DNA of 64,000 nt, taken from Flagellimonas oceani (GTDB lineage: Bacteria > Bacteroidota > Bacteroidia > Flavobacteriales > Flavobacteriaceae). The DNA is taken from NCBI RefSeq assembly GCF_011068285.1, contig NZ_CP049616.1, positions 434,001-498,000 on the forward strand, written 5' to 3'. The translations under genes were made by a program, and so were the position numbers. Below the pieces are notes generated by a model. The model did no database searches and was not told the origin of the DNA. It was given only the letters and a program-made list of their open reading frames with translations. Positions within the stretch are counted from its first letter, which is position 1, and every line of letters starts with the position of its first letter. This document shows, piece after piece, positions 18,965-28,300 of the stretch.

Positions 18965-18982
18965 TTGGAACAATCATTCCAA
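18965..18982. promoter_or_regulatory. TetR operator, copy 1 (before tetR)
   Basis: TTGGAACAATCATTCCAA: perfect 6-bp arms with a 6-bp spacer, 49 bp before the TetR start and directly after the SDR gene. It shares length and arms with two sites before the SDR. Confidence 0.65.
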
Positions 18983-18997
18983 ATATAAACACAAAAA

Positions 18998-19756
18998 TTA
19001 AACGGCGAATATGGGGTTGACGTTTAGTCCACCATCCACGTTGTATTCGGCACCGGTGATAAAAGATGCCTTGTCTGAGGCCAAAAAAGCCGCTACTTCA
19101 GCGATTTCCTCGGGTCTTCCGTATCTCTTTAATGGGATTCGGTCTTGCATCATGTCCCCCATACCTTTCAATTGTTCCTCGGACATGCCCGTTTTACTAA
19201 AAATAGGCGTGGCGATTGGTCCAGGGTTTAGCGCATTGATTCTGATTTTTCTTGGGGACAATTCCGTTGCCGCGGCACGGGTGTAGGCGTTCAACGCTGC
19301 TTTGGAAGCACCGTAAACCGCCGTGTTGGGCATCCCGGTATATGCATTTATCGATGATAGGTTGACAATATTGCCTCCATCCTTGAGAATGGGGAGGAAC
19401 TTTTCAATGGTGAACACCGCTCCTTTAAAATTGATGTCCAATAGATTGTCAAATCCGTCTTCGGTGCTCTGCCCTACGGGCATAGGAATAAAAACACCTG
19501 CATTGACAAACAGAATGTCTATTTTTCCAAATTCCTCGGCAATCAGCCCTACTGCCTCATCAATGGCAGATAGATTCAAAACATCTGCTATAATACCTTT
19601 GATGCCCAGTTCGGCTGCTGCCAATTCCACTTTTTCCTTTGAGCGGCCCGTGATAATGACTGTAGCCCCTTCTTCCTTGAACTTTTTAGCTGTAGCATAA
19701 CCGATACCACTGTTTCCTCCAGTGATTACTGCTATTCTACCTTTTAATGTACTCAT
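18998..19756 (-). CDS. SDR-family oxidoreductase
   Basis: 252 residues, classical short-chain dehydrogenase. Cofactor motif TGGNSGIG at 12-19, NAG at 85-87, catalytic YGASK with Tyr148 and Lys152, and PGP after the active site. ITGRSKEK at the second strand end suggests NADP. The C-terminus GLNVNPIFAV is a common form. It is the first gene before the TetR gene, under two copies of the same palindrome; inducer and substrate are unknown. Confidence 0.92.
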   Translation of the reverse strand: MSTLKGRIAVITGGNSGIGYATAKKFKEEGATVIITGRSKEKVELAAAELGIKGIIADVLNLSAIDEAVGLIAEEFGKIDILFVNAGVFIPMPVGQSTEDGFDNLLDINFKGAVFTIEKFLPILKDGGNIVNLSSINAYTGMPNTAVYGASKAALNAYTRAAATELSPRKIRINALNPGPIATPIFSKTGMSEEQLKGMGDMMQDRIPLKRYGRPEEIAEVAAFLASDKASFITGAEYNVDGGLNVNPIFAV

Positions 19757-19784
19757 CTTTAGTTGTTTTATAAGATTAATAATA

Positions 19785-19802
19785 TTGGAATGAACGTTCT
19801 AA
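19785..19802. promoter_or_regulatory. TetR operator, copy 2 (before SDR)
   Basis: TTGGAATGAACGTTCTAA, 29 bp before the SDR start. Same 18-bp architecture as the site before tetR. Confidence 0.65.
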
Positions 19803-19819
19803 ATACAAACCTACAAATA

Positions 19820-19837
19820 ATAGAACGAACATTCCAA
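19820..19837. promoter_or_regulatory. TetR operator, copy 3 (before SDR)
   Basis: ATAGAACGAACATTCCAA, the same motif as copy 2 in inverted orientation, centred 35 bp further upstream. The pair would flank a promoter for the SDR. Confidence 0.6.
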
Positions 19838-20185
19838 ATAAAAATGAATTTATAATGAATTATTAATAATAGACATTAAGGTTGGTACCTCTGTTTGTAT
19901 CCCAGTTCTTGAAGTGAGCTGTTTTTGTTTGAAAAACGTTTTCTTAACAAAGCAGGCCTTATATGAAGTTTCATTTTGTAGGATTCAGTTGCGGTATTAG
20001 GAGGTTTTTTATACGGTGCAGTCGATCATATGACCCATTTAAAACCCTTTACTTATCGTATGGGATGATAGAACCATCGAGCCCAACAAAGAAAGTTACA
20101 TGAACCATTATAAGCTGATATTTACTGCTGAAGTAGTTATTTAATGGGAGCCTATCCGCTTGATTAGAAATTGGACATAATCTTT
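19838..20185. other. Gene-free stretch
   Basis: 348 bp between the SDR operator and the MarR gene. I see no coding frame of note, no clear hairpin and no repeat. Confidence 0.5.
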
Positions 20186-20791
20186 TTACTTGGCCATTTG
20201 GTGTTCAGGGCAGTCCACCCGGATTTCAGTCTCGGCAAGTGGTGTTTTTAGCAAATTGCAATAATGAATGCCATTTTCAGCTTTATAAAAGGAACAGGTA
20301 AAACACATTCGTTGAATGGTAATGATTCCCGATTTATTGAGATCATGAATCAATTTCAACAATCCGTTGAGCATGGCCTTTTTTTGTGCTTCGGTCAATT
20401 TTTCAATGGGTTGTTGCATTGAGGAAGCGAAGAACGATGCTTTTTTAGCTATATTTTTTCCTTCGCTGGTAAGGGAAAGCGAATAGCTTCTGGTGTCCGT
20501 AGGGTCTGTTTCTTTGGAGACCAAGGCCTTGTTGAGCAATACCCTGACGCTATCACTGATCGTAGCCTTGGTCATATTGAACTCGTCGGCCAAATACCCC
20601 ACCTTACATTTCTCCAATGAATGGAAGTGGATGAAGATCAAAATTTGGATTTGAATGGGGCTCAATGCATTTTCCTTGCTTTCGTTCCAAAGCAGTACTC
20701 GGAACGCTTCCGAGATCCGTTCCAGTGCCACTACGATTCGGCTTTCGATTTTTTGGTTTTGCTCGTTTAAATTGAATGTGGATTGTTTCAT
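20186..20791 (-). CDS. MarR-family regulator with C-terminal cysteine cluster
   Basis: 201 residues. Winged helix-turn-helix at about 45-110 (VGYLADEFNMTKATISDSVRVL, wing DPTDTRSYSLSLT). The C-terminus is unusual: Cys163-x2-Cys166, Cys178 and Cys194 (CFTCSFYKA, then HYC and DCPEH), enough to hold a metal or Fe-S cluster or to form disulfides. Last gene of a three-gene overlapping operon (ATGA with the previous gene). A palindrome before this operon and before the two neighbouring transcription units suggests one local regulon. Confidence 0.92.
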   Translation of the reverse strand: MKQSTFNLNEQNQKIESRIVVALERISEAFRVLLWNESKENALSPIQIQILIFIHFHSLEKCKVGYLADEFNMTKATISDSVRVLLNKALVSKETDPTDTRSYSLSLTSEGKNIAKKASFFASSMQQPIEKLTEAQKKAMLNGLLKLIHDLNKSGIITIQRMCFTCSFYKAENGIHYCNLLKTPLAETEIRVDCPEHQMAK

Positions 20792-21144
20792 GGGGTTGTA
20801 TTTTTGGCCACATAGACCCAGGCCTCTTGTCCGGATTCAAAGGTTTCGTATATTCTGCGGTAATCGCCCACTTCATACGCATCCGTTTCAACAAGTTCGG
20901 CCGTGGTGATCTCAAATAGGGTTCCTTCGATACAATCTGTTTCAGAATTTGACTTTACGGCAATCGGGTGATGTTCCAGTTGACTTTTGGCAACTACCGT
21001 AGCATCCGTGATTTTTATTTTTTCAATCTTGTATCCCCGCAAACTATCCCGCTTTCCTTTTAAGGTGCGTCCATAATTTTTAAGCTGAACCTTCTCGAGT
21101 TGCAATGTACCATAGGAGAAGAGTAAGTGTATTGGTTCCTTCAT
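20788..21144 (-). CDS. Gamma-glutamylcyclotransferase (AIG2-like) family protein
   Basis: 118 residues from the ATG at 21144 (MKEPIHLLFSYGTLQ); the longer frame to 21237 overlaps the upstream gene. The YGTLQ nucleotide-loop motif and the later GTLFEIT and YEVGDYRRI segments define the family, which includes gamma-glutamylcyclotransferases that act on glutathione or gamma-glutamyl amines. Coupled by ATGA overlaps to DUF2024 upstream and MarR downstream. The exact substrate is open. Confidence 0.85.
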   Translation of the reverse strand: MKEPIHLLFSYGTLQLEKVQLKNYGRTLKGKRDSLRGYKIEKIKITDATVVAKSQLEHHPIAVKSNSETDCIEGTLFEITTAELVETDAYEVGDYRRIYETFESGQEAWVYVAKNTTP

Positions 21145-21416
21145 TGGCAATTTTCCATTTCGATGATAATATATCCCTGTTGCTTGATTTCCGCTTCCCA
21201 TTCCGACCTCAAGGTTTCCATATGGCAGAAGCTGCATTCTTTTGATGTCAGGGGTTGTCCTTCCTGTCCCTTGGTTCTTAGATAAGCCCTGCCATAACCG
21301 TGGATCATAGCCTTATTTGTGACTTCTTCGGGGACTACAATGTCAAAGTGCATGGTGCTACCGTCTTTTTTAGTCACATAAGTGTCCCAAACTGCTACTT
21401 TCATTTTTTGTTCCAT
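21141..21416 (-). CDS. DUF2024-family protein
   Basis: 91 residues, or 87 from the inner ATG (MKVAVWDTYVTKKDG), the usual family start. Compact acidic protein with conserved KVAVWDTYV and MHFDIVVPE, and a CSFCHMET segment with two cysteines. Family function is unknown. First gene of the DUF2024-GGCT-MarR operon, 28 bp downstream of a MarR-type palindrome. Confidence 0.85.
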   Translation of the reverse strand: MEQKMKVAVWDTYVTKKDGSTMHFDIVVPEEVTNKAMIHGYGRAYLRTKGQEGQPLTSKECSFCHMETLRSEWEAEIKQQGYIIIEMENCQ

Positions 21417-21443
21417 TGTGGAAAAATATAAGCCTCGTAAAGG

Positions 21444-21454
21444 TAGGAATCCTA
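21444..21454. promoter_or_regulatory. MarR-type palindrome, site 1
   Basis: TAGGA-A-TCCTA within GTAGGAATCCTAAC, 28 bp before DUF2024. One of three matching sites, each before a minus-strand gene of this cluster. Confidence 0.7.
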
Positions 21455-21474
21455 ACTTTACGGGGCAAATAAAT

Positions 21475-22212
21475 TTAATTTACTTGATAGGGCAAGGACA
21501 AATCGCCACTTGCTACAGCATATACCTTGTAAACACCGAGCATGGGTTTGTCCCCACTATTCCGTCCATCGTCACTTCCTGTATGCACTTGCATATAGGC
21601 AGTTACCCCGTCATAGGAAAAATCGGTCCTGTTGTTGATCCGATAATCCGGAACAACCACTTTTATGGTATTTCCTTTGGTGATGACCTGAAATCCAGGG
21701 GAGTCCATATACATGGGCATTCCCGGATTCGTCGGTGGTAGGACCACACTCGTATCCTTTGGGTCAAACTGTTTTACGGCCAAACCGCCTTCCACCCGTT
21801 TATCCTCGGTCAAGACTACCCAATGCGGATGCCAAACAATTCCATCATTGGCAAAATTGTTGTCCGCGTTTTCATCCCAAAGCGGGGTGTCGTCAAAGTC
21901 GGGATGTGACGTCAGGGCAAGGGCGACTATACCTTCGGTATTGCCAAATCCCACATCCGTTGGTTTTAGGGAGGTAGGAAACACGTAGCCCAAAACAGGC
22001 GCTCCATTGAGTTGGCCAGCCGGTGTCGGGGTTGTCTTTCCCGCCGTTCCCTTTACGGTGATTTCCCATAGGGTTGCCCCAATCCCGGTCAAGTGCTTTA
22101 CGCTTACCTTTTTGATTTGGAAATCTGAATTATGGTACTTGCCACATGGGTCGCAAGGATATCCTTGCACGGTATAAAACAAGAGTCCAAGAAGAAGAAA
22201 TAATGGTTTCAT
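21475..22212 (-). CDS. Secreted protein of unknown function
   Basis: 245 residues with a signal peptide (about 1-17) followed by CDPCGKYH, a CxxC at the mature N-terminus. The body has no domain I can name, but recognisable segments include GIVALALTSHPDFDDTPLWDE and IVWHPHWVVL; the His/Asp-rich stretches could bind metal. It lies behind its own copy of the MarR palindrome (site 2), so it is probably co-regulated with the CxxC thioredoxin-like gene and the MarR operon. Confidence 0.8.
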   Translation of the reverse strand: MKPLFLLLGLLFYTVQGYPCDPCGKYHNSDFQIKKVSVKHLTGIGATLWEITVKGTAGKTTPTPAGQLNGAPVLGYVFPTSLKPTDVGFGNTEGIVALALTSHPDFDDTPLWDENADNNFANDGIVWHPHWVVLTEDKRVEGGLAVKQFDPKDTSVVLPPTNPGMPMYMDSPGFQVITKGNTIKVVVPDYRINNRTDFSYDGVTAYMQVHTGSDDGRNSGDKPMLGVYKVYAVASGDLSLPYQVN

Positions 22213-22262
22213 TGATTTAAATGTTACTGGTTGAAAAATTAGGTTAGAAGCTTCCAGTTAGA

Positions 22263-22275
22263 TTAGGATTCCTAA
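22263..22275. promoter_or_regulatory. MarR-type palindrome, site 2
   Basis: TTAGGA-T-TCCTAA, a perfect 6-1-6 palindrome, 51 bp before the secreted protein gene. Confidence 0.75.
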
Positions 22276-22292
22276 CTTTTTGATTTAAATTT

Positions 22293-22526
22293 TTATCCCT
22301 TTACATCGGCCATGGACGCGCCAAAATTAATGTGCAGTACATTTCCATTGGGAGTCAGCAAAGCGGGAACCGATTTTACCCCTGCTTTTTCGGCTTCTGC
22401 AATTCGGTTTCGGTCTTCGCCAATGTGAACAAGTTCTACATTGTCCTTGCCCACTAGATTGATGATGTCGTGCTCTGCGCTCACACAAACTGGACATCCT
22501 GCGTGATAAAATACTGATTTAGTCAT
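22293..22526 (-). CDS. Thioredoxin/glutaredoxin-like protein, CPVC motif
   Basis: 77 residues. Starts VFYHAGCPVCVSAE: a thioredoxin-fold first strand and CPVC redox motif at residues 11-14. The cis-Pro loop follows in VKSVPALLT. Short length resembles glutaredoxin-type small redoxins. It probably reduces disulfides or carries thiol signals in the cytoplasm. Single gene under MarR palindrome site 3. Confidence 0.85.
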   Translation of the reverse strand: MTKSVFYHAGCPVCVSAEHDIINLVGKDNVELVHIGEDRNRIAEAEKAGVKSVPALLTPNGNVLHINFGASMADVKG

Positions 22527-22572
22527 TTTGTTAGGTTTTAAATGATATTGGCACTATTGCCGATTCAAATAT

Positions 22573-22589
22573 AGTAAGGAATCCTAACT
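22573..22589. promoter_or_regulatory. MarR-type palindrome, site 3
   Basis: AGTAAGGA-A-TCCTAACT, 8-1-8 with a single mismatch, 47 bp before the CPVC protein gene. Confidence 0.75.
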
Positions 22590-22599
22590 AATAAAATTA

Positions 22600-23034
22600 T
22601 TTTAAAGATTTATTTTGAAAATGGTGCTAGTTGTTTGGCTTTTCTTTTCAGTTTAGGGTGGCCTTCCTCACAAAGGGCAAGACCATAGGGGGGATAATTA
22701 TGAATGTAGTTGATATATTCGACATTGAGGGTGTTATTATGGAAGGATTATAACCAACCTCGAGAAACGCCTGTTCATAGAGGATTTTTAGCAATTCAAA
22801 ATTTAATGTTTACCGAAATATCCCATTTTTAGGACTTTCGGGAGGGTCATTTGTGGGTGGAATCGATTTGCCCGCCTTTCAACAAACGCTAATTTGAATT
22901 GAGAATTCTTTATGATTGTAAATTTAAGCCTCTAATTAGTTGGTGACGATATTAATAACACATGGAACTCTCACTGTAAGTTCGTTTCGGCTAACTAAAT
23001 AATGACCTTTGACACTACGATAAGAAACTGAACC
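22600..23034. other. Gene-poor stretch with a short unassigned frame
   Basis: On the minus strand an open frame of about 43 codons (around 22745-22610) ends LALCEEGHPKLKRKAKQLAP and a stop. Its composition looks protein-like, so it may be the tail of a lost gene, but I cannot assign it. Nothing else is recognisable. Confidence 0.3.
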
Positions 23035-23313
23035 TTAAACTTTGGATTGGTTCCCAATATTTTCAGTTTTCTTTTTGCGCTTTATGGATTTATATAGGCC
23101 GAAACACGCAATTATTCCCCAGGCCAAGTTGATAAAAAGAACGGCCCAAGCCGCATAATAGGCAGCATTTGCCACAAAGAGGGCGCCGCCGGCAATGTTG
23201 TACCAATGATACACAGGTTGGTCGGCATTCCATTTCCCTTTGATCAAGTTGTAATATGAGAAAAGAAAACAAAAAGATCCAACCCACCCGAGTAATTCAA
23301 AGAAAAGGCTCAT
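23035..23313 (-). CDS. CBU_0592-like small membrane protein
   Basis: 92 residues with three transmembrane helices (about 4-24, 37-57, 58-78). The pattern GWVGSFCFLFSYYNLIKGKW, then NIAGGALFVANAAYYAAWAV and NLAWGIIACFGLY matches the small uncharacterised CBU_0592 family. Its start overlaps the TetR stop by ATGA, so it is cotranscribed with and downstream of that regulator. Role unknown. Confidence 0.8.
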   Translation of the reverse strand: MSLFFELLGWVGSFCFLFSYYNLIKGKWNADQPVYHWYNIAGGALFVANAAYYAAWAVLFINLAWGIIACFGLYKSIKRKKKTENIGNQSKV

Positions 23314-23915
23314 GAATCTTCATACTTAAAAAGGCTCAAACAATGATTAATATAGATTTCCTGCTGTTTTCTATGGTTGTCATCACCTGTTGGAAACATG
23401 CCCATGTAATAATAGGAACCATCAACCAGAGCAAATATTATTTCCGTCAATTCCTCAATATTGGTATTGGTTATAATGCCATGGTCATAAGCCATTTTTA
23501 ATTCTTCATGAAGAACTTCGTGGAGCTGTAATAGGTATTGTTTAAAACTGTCGTTGAATGCCTTGTTTCTATATACCAGTGCATAACAACTATAGAAGAC
23601 ACCATCGTCAAAATATTGGTTCCATTTACGGGAAAATAAATTTCTGATGAGGTTTTCAAGATCTTCACGGGTCTTTAAAGTGGATAGATTTCCTTCAACC
23701 AACACATTCATATGTTGTTGCAGAATATACTCGTTCAAACCCAAGAGCAACTCATCTTTAGTGTTAAAGTAGTGCATCACCAATCCATTGCTGATACCCA
23801 TGGATTCCGCGACTTTGGCTATTGAGGCATTCTCTAGACCAATATGCTTCGCCACTTCATAAAAGGCTTGGATAATCTCCAGTTTTCTTGTTGGCCCCAA
23901 GCTTTTTCTTCCCAT
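23310..23915 (-). CDS. TetR-family regulator, divergent from phosphoester SusC/SusD locus
   Basis: 201 residues. HTH near 24-50 (ASIAKVAESMGISNGLVMHYFNTKDEL), C-terminal domain of the BetI type. Divergent from the phosphodiesterase/SusC/SusD genes, with two copies of a palindrome between the genes. It likely represses its own operon and the phosphoester locus. This locus has a TetR in place of an ECF sigma pair, and its SusC correspondingly lacks an STN domain. Confidence 0.9.
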   Translation of the reverse strand: MGRKSLGPTRKLEIIQAFYEVAKHIGLENASIAKVAESMGISNGLVMHYFNTKDELLLGLNEYILQQHMNVLVEGNLSTLKTREDLENLIRNLFSRKWNQYFDDGVFYSCYALVYRNKAFNDSFKQYLLQLHEVLHEELKMAYDHGIITNTNIEELTEIIFALVDGSYYYMGMFPTGDDNHRKQQEIYINHCLSLFKYEDS

Positions 23916-23989
23916 CTTTCGCTGATTTATATAAATATATTGTTAAAAATCAAGACAACAATATTACTCTTTTTTTTGAAAATAGATTA

Positions 23990-24007
23990 ACTGAACAGTC
24001 ATTCAAT
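23990..24007. promoter_or_regulatory. TetR operator, copy 1
   Basis: ACTGAACAGTCATTCAAT, near-palindrome in the divergent intergenic region; shares 16 of 18 bases with copy 2. Confidence 0.65.
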
Positions 24008-24047
24008 TTATTTTACGATTCCATAACAATGACTTAAATATTCTTTA

Positions 24048-24065
24048 ATTGAACAGTCGTTCAAT
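24048..24065. promoter_or_regulatory. TetR operator, copy 2
   Basis: ATTGAACAGTCGTTCAAT, 38 bp before the phosphodiesterase ATG. This site also argues that the ORF start at 24049 is wrong. Confidence 0.7.
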
Positions 24066-24102
24066 TTATATTCCTTTGGCTTCTGTTAATACCAAGGAAA
24101 AA

Positions 24103-25350
24103 ATGAATATAAGTAAGCTTAGTGTAATTATAGGAATACTGGTTATGGGCATGTCCAGAGCACAAGATGTTCAATCGGATTTGTCGGATAAGAAAGTGGT
24201 CTTCATCATTGTTGATGGTATTTCTGCAGATCAATTAAAGACAGCTAATACTCCCTATTTGGATCAAATTGGCAGGGTTGGTGCCTATACTGATGCTTAT
24301 GTCGGTGGGGGAAAGGGGACTTACTCCGAAACCCCTACCATATCGGCCGTAGGGTACAATAGTTTGATCACCGGCACGTGGGCAAACAAGCATAACGTCT
24401 GGGGCAATGGCATTAAGAGTCCAAATTATAACTATCCAACCATTTTTAGATTGTATAAAGACCACAATCCAAATGGCACCATAGGTGTGTTTTCTTCGTG
24501 GCTTGACAATAGAACAAAATTATTGGGCGAGGGCATGGACGCTACTGGGCAAATACAGGTGGATCATCATTTTGATGGGTTGGAATACGATACCATCAAC
24601 TTTCCCCACGATATCCGTCGAAATTTTATGAAGCTCATTGATTATACAGTGGCCGATCATGCTGCTGAGACCATACGGCGTGAAGGTCCTGATTTGTCCT
24701 GGGTCTATTTGGAATTCTCCGACGATATGGGCCATGGTTATGGAGATAGCGACCGTTTTACCGCTGCCGTTGAGTTTGAAGATTACTTGGTGGGAAAAAT
24801 ATGGAAGGCTGTTGAAGAGCGTCGAACCGAACATAAGGAGGAATGGTTGTTCGTGGTCACCACCGATCATGGTAGAACAGAAGAAGACGGTAAGCATCAC
24901 GGCGGACAATCGGACCGTGAGCGAAGTACTTGGATAGTAACCAATTCGAAGGATACCAATGGTTACTTCAATTCGAAAACTCCCGGGGTGGTGGATATAC
25001 TTCCAACCATTGTGGACTTTCTGAACATCGAAGTACCACAATCGGTACGCCGCGAGTGGGATGGAGTTTCCCTTATTCAACCCGTGGATGCTGTCGATTT
25101 GAGGGCAATCAAAAAGGGTAGCCACCTTGAGGTATCCTGGGAAGCTCTATCGGAGGGCAGTGGAAATCTCTACATGAGTTCCACCAATGCGTTTAAAAAT
25201 GGAGGGCAGGATGATTATAAACTCATCGAAACAGTACAGCTCGAAAAGGGAAAATTGAAAATTCCATTGCGCAAACTATCCAAAGGGTTTTGCAAGCTCA
25301 TATTGGAAACCAAAAACACCACATTGAATACGTGGTATGTAGAAGAATAA
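24103..25350 (+). CDS. Type I phosphodiesterase/nucleotide pyrophosphatase-type enzyme
   Basis: 415 residues from the ATG at 24103, with signal peptide (about 1-20, SRAQ). Alkaline-phosphatase superfamily fold of the NPP branch: first metal Asp38 in FIIVDGI, nucleophile segment SETPTISAVGYNSLITG (Thr77 or Ser81), DDMGHGYGD and TTDHGRTEEDGKHHGG for the remaining Asp/His metal ligands. The last 90 residues form a beta-rich appendix. It should hydrolyse phosphodiesters or monoesters in the periplasm or at the surface. First gene of the TetR-controlled operon, 36 bp before SusC. Confidence 0.88.
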   Translation: MNISKLSVIIGILVMGMSRAQDVQSDLSDKKVVFIIVDGISADQLKTANTPYLDQIGRVGAYTDAYVGGGKGTYSETPTISAVGYNSLITGTWANKHNVWGNGIKSPNYNYPTIFRLYKDHNPNGTIGVFSSWLDNRTKLLGEGMDATGQIQVDHHFDGLEYDTINFPHDIRRNFMKLIDYTVADHAAETIRREGPDLSWVYLEFSDDMGHGYGDSDRFTAAVEFEDYLVGKIWKAVEERRTEHKEEWLFVVTTDHGRTEEDGKHHGGQSDRERSTWIVTNSKDTNGYFNSKTPGVVDILPTIVDFLNIEVPQSVRREWDGVSLIQPVDAVDLRAIKKGSHLEVSWEALSEGSGNLYMSSTNAFKNGGQDDYKLIETVQLEKGKLKIPLRKLSKGFCKLILETKNTTLNTWYVEE

Positions 25351-25386
25351 AAACCTTTTTAAAACCAATCAAAATTCATAAATGAA

Positions 25387-28300
25387 ATGAAAAACACATT
25401 ACTATTCGTATTCTTATTGACCGTTTTTACCTCAGGGTTCGCCCAGAAGGAGGTGTCCGGTACGGTCGGAGATGCTTCAGGTGTCCCTCTACCAGGGGTA
25501 ACCGTTATGGTGCAGGGAACGGCCAACGGTACCACTACCGATTTTGACGGTAACTATTCCATAAGTGTGGCCGAAGGTCAAGTACTGGTATTTTCCTATA
25601 TCGGTTTTACCAAAAAGGAGATTACAGTTGGAACATCAAACATTATGGATGTAACCTTGGAAGAAGATGTCCAAAGTTTAAATGAAGTTGTTGTCGTAGG
25701 TTTTGGTACACAAAAAAAGGTCAACCTTTCCGGAGCTGTCAACAATGTCTCGGTAGCGCAATTATCTACAAGGCCAATAAACAACGTGACCCAAGGGCTA
25801 CAAGGAATTTCCCCTGGTCTTAATATCGATTTTTCCAGTGGGGCACCCGGTGCAAACCCAAAGATCAATATTAGGGGATTCACCTCCATCAATGGTGGTG
25901 ACCCTTTGGTACTCATAGATAATATACCTTCTGATGTTTCATACCTCAATCAACTTGCTCCCGAGGATATCGAAAGTATTTCCGTGCTAAAAGATGCATC
26001 CTCTGCTGCCATTTATGGTGCAAGGGCAGCTTTTGGGGTTGTTTTGGTAACCACCAAGAGTGGTTCGGATGGCAAGATGCGAATCAATTATAATACCAAT
26101 GTTACGGTGGGCACACCCACCGTGTTGCCCGAGAAAATTTCCGATCCCTACATTTATATGAGGCTTCAGGAAACAGCATCAAAAAATACACCATGGCACA
26201 ACCAATATTTCACGACCGAACAATTGCAATGGGCCAGGGAACGTAGCGATGATCCTTTCGGTACTGTTGGTGTACGTGAAAGCACTACAAACCCCGGTTT
26301 ATGGGAATACATGGGGAACAGGGATTGGACCGATTACTTTTTGTCGAGTTCCACCTATTCCCAAAACCATAGTTTGAGTGCTACGGGGGGAACGGAAAAA
26401 ATAAATTATTTCATGTCCGGTTCCTACAATAAGGACAATGGTTCCTTGATCTTGGCGGAAGACTATTTCACCAGAACGGGAATGCGTTCCAAATTAAATG
26501 CCCAATTGACCGATTGGTTGTCCGTCGGTAACAACACCTCTTACATTACCGGTAAGCGAAAGAATCCATCTTATTTTGATATCGGCACCCTTTTCAATTT
26601 TAATAGCTATGCCTTCGCGGAGAATCCGGATGGAAGTTGGGCCAATACGCCCGTAGGTCGAATGGCCGCGCGGTTACAGGATGGTGGTGATGAAGAATAT
26701 ATAACCCATACCTTCCGTACCAATTTTACCGCCCAAGCGTGGTTGATCAAGGATATTCTTAAGGTGAACGCAGAGTATACTTACGAACAGGAAAACCAAA
26801 ATTATGATGCTTTCTACTCCAAGTACCAGATAGGATTTGGCCCTGATGATGTCAGGGAAGAAGGCAACAATCAAGTTTGGAAGGATTTTGGTTCGGAGCA
26901 GTACAACGTATTGAATATTTATGCCACTTTCAATAAGAATTTTGGAGATGACCACCAATTGACATTGCTTGCAGGTTATAATCAAGAAGAATTCAGGGCT
27001 GAATACATCTCTTTGAACCGAACAGGTGTGATCTCATCTTCACTTCCAACATTGAACTTGGCAACGGGCCCCATACTTCTTGATGAGTCGGATTCCGCCA
27101 TTTATAGCTGGGCACTCCGTGGTGCATTTTATAGGGCCAATTACATTTTCAAGGATCGTTACATATTAGAGCTTAATGGAAGGTATGATGGGTCCTCCCG
27201 TTTTCCAAAGGATAAACGCTTTGGCTTTTTCCCTTCCGTTTCCGGGGCCTGGAATGTATCCCGTGAACCTTTTATGGAAGCTTTGGAACCAACAGTGAGC
27301 CTCTTGAAGTTCAGGGCTTCCTATGGATCGCTGGGCAATCAGGACGTTAGTTCTTTTGGGTATATTCCTTCCATGAGTGCAGGGCAGGGAAATTATATAA
27401 TTGGCGGGGAACTGCCCACCCAAGTCGGTGCCCCGGGACTGGTATCGTCCAATTACTCCTGGGAAACGGTGACTACTAAAAACTTTGGTGTGGATATAGG
27501 TCTTTTCAACAATAAATTCAATGCAACATTGGACGTTTATCGTAGGGATACCAAGGACATGTTGACTGTTGGAACTGATTTGCCCGGCGTGTTGGGAGCC
27601 TCGGAACCCAATGAAAATGCAGCAGACCTAAAAACAGAAGGTTGGGAACTTTCCCTTTCCTATAAGGACAGTTTTGGAAACCCCAATAATCCCTTTAATC
27701 TGAATGCGAGGCTTGTTCTAAGTGATAGCCGATCATACATCACCAGTTTTGAAAACCCTAACAACAGCCTTACCCAATACCGTGAAGGGATGGAGCTCGG
27801 TGAGATATGGGGATTGACTTCAGATGGACTATTTCAATCACAGGCAGAAATCGATGCTTTGGACGAGTCGGCCATTATTCCATGGGGAGCCTTGGAAATT
27901 GTTGAGGGTTGGCCTAAATACGTGGACCTGGACGGAAACCAAAAAATTGAGAAAGGTATGACTGCGGATGACCCTAAGGACTTAAGTGTTATAGGCAATA
28001 TGTTGCCAAGGTATCGTTTCGGTATCAACCTCAACATGGATTGGAATAATTTTGACCTTGGTGTTTTTCTACAAGGTGTAGGAAAAAGAGATTTTTATCC
28101 AAAGGACTATATCTATTGGGGCTTTTATCAACAACCGTATGCAGGAGGCTATGCCCATTTGAAGGATTTTTACAGAGGCTCCGATGATCCCGCCGATTTA
28201 ATGGCGCAACATTCACAGGCCTATATCGATGCAGGGTACGCCAGTGCCAATACCGATGCACGTTTTCCGGTGTTTCAATCATGGTTGGCCGACCGGAATC

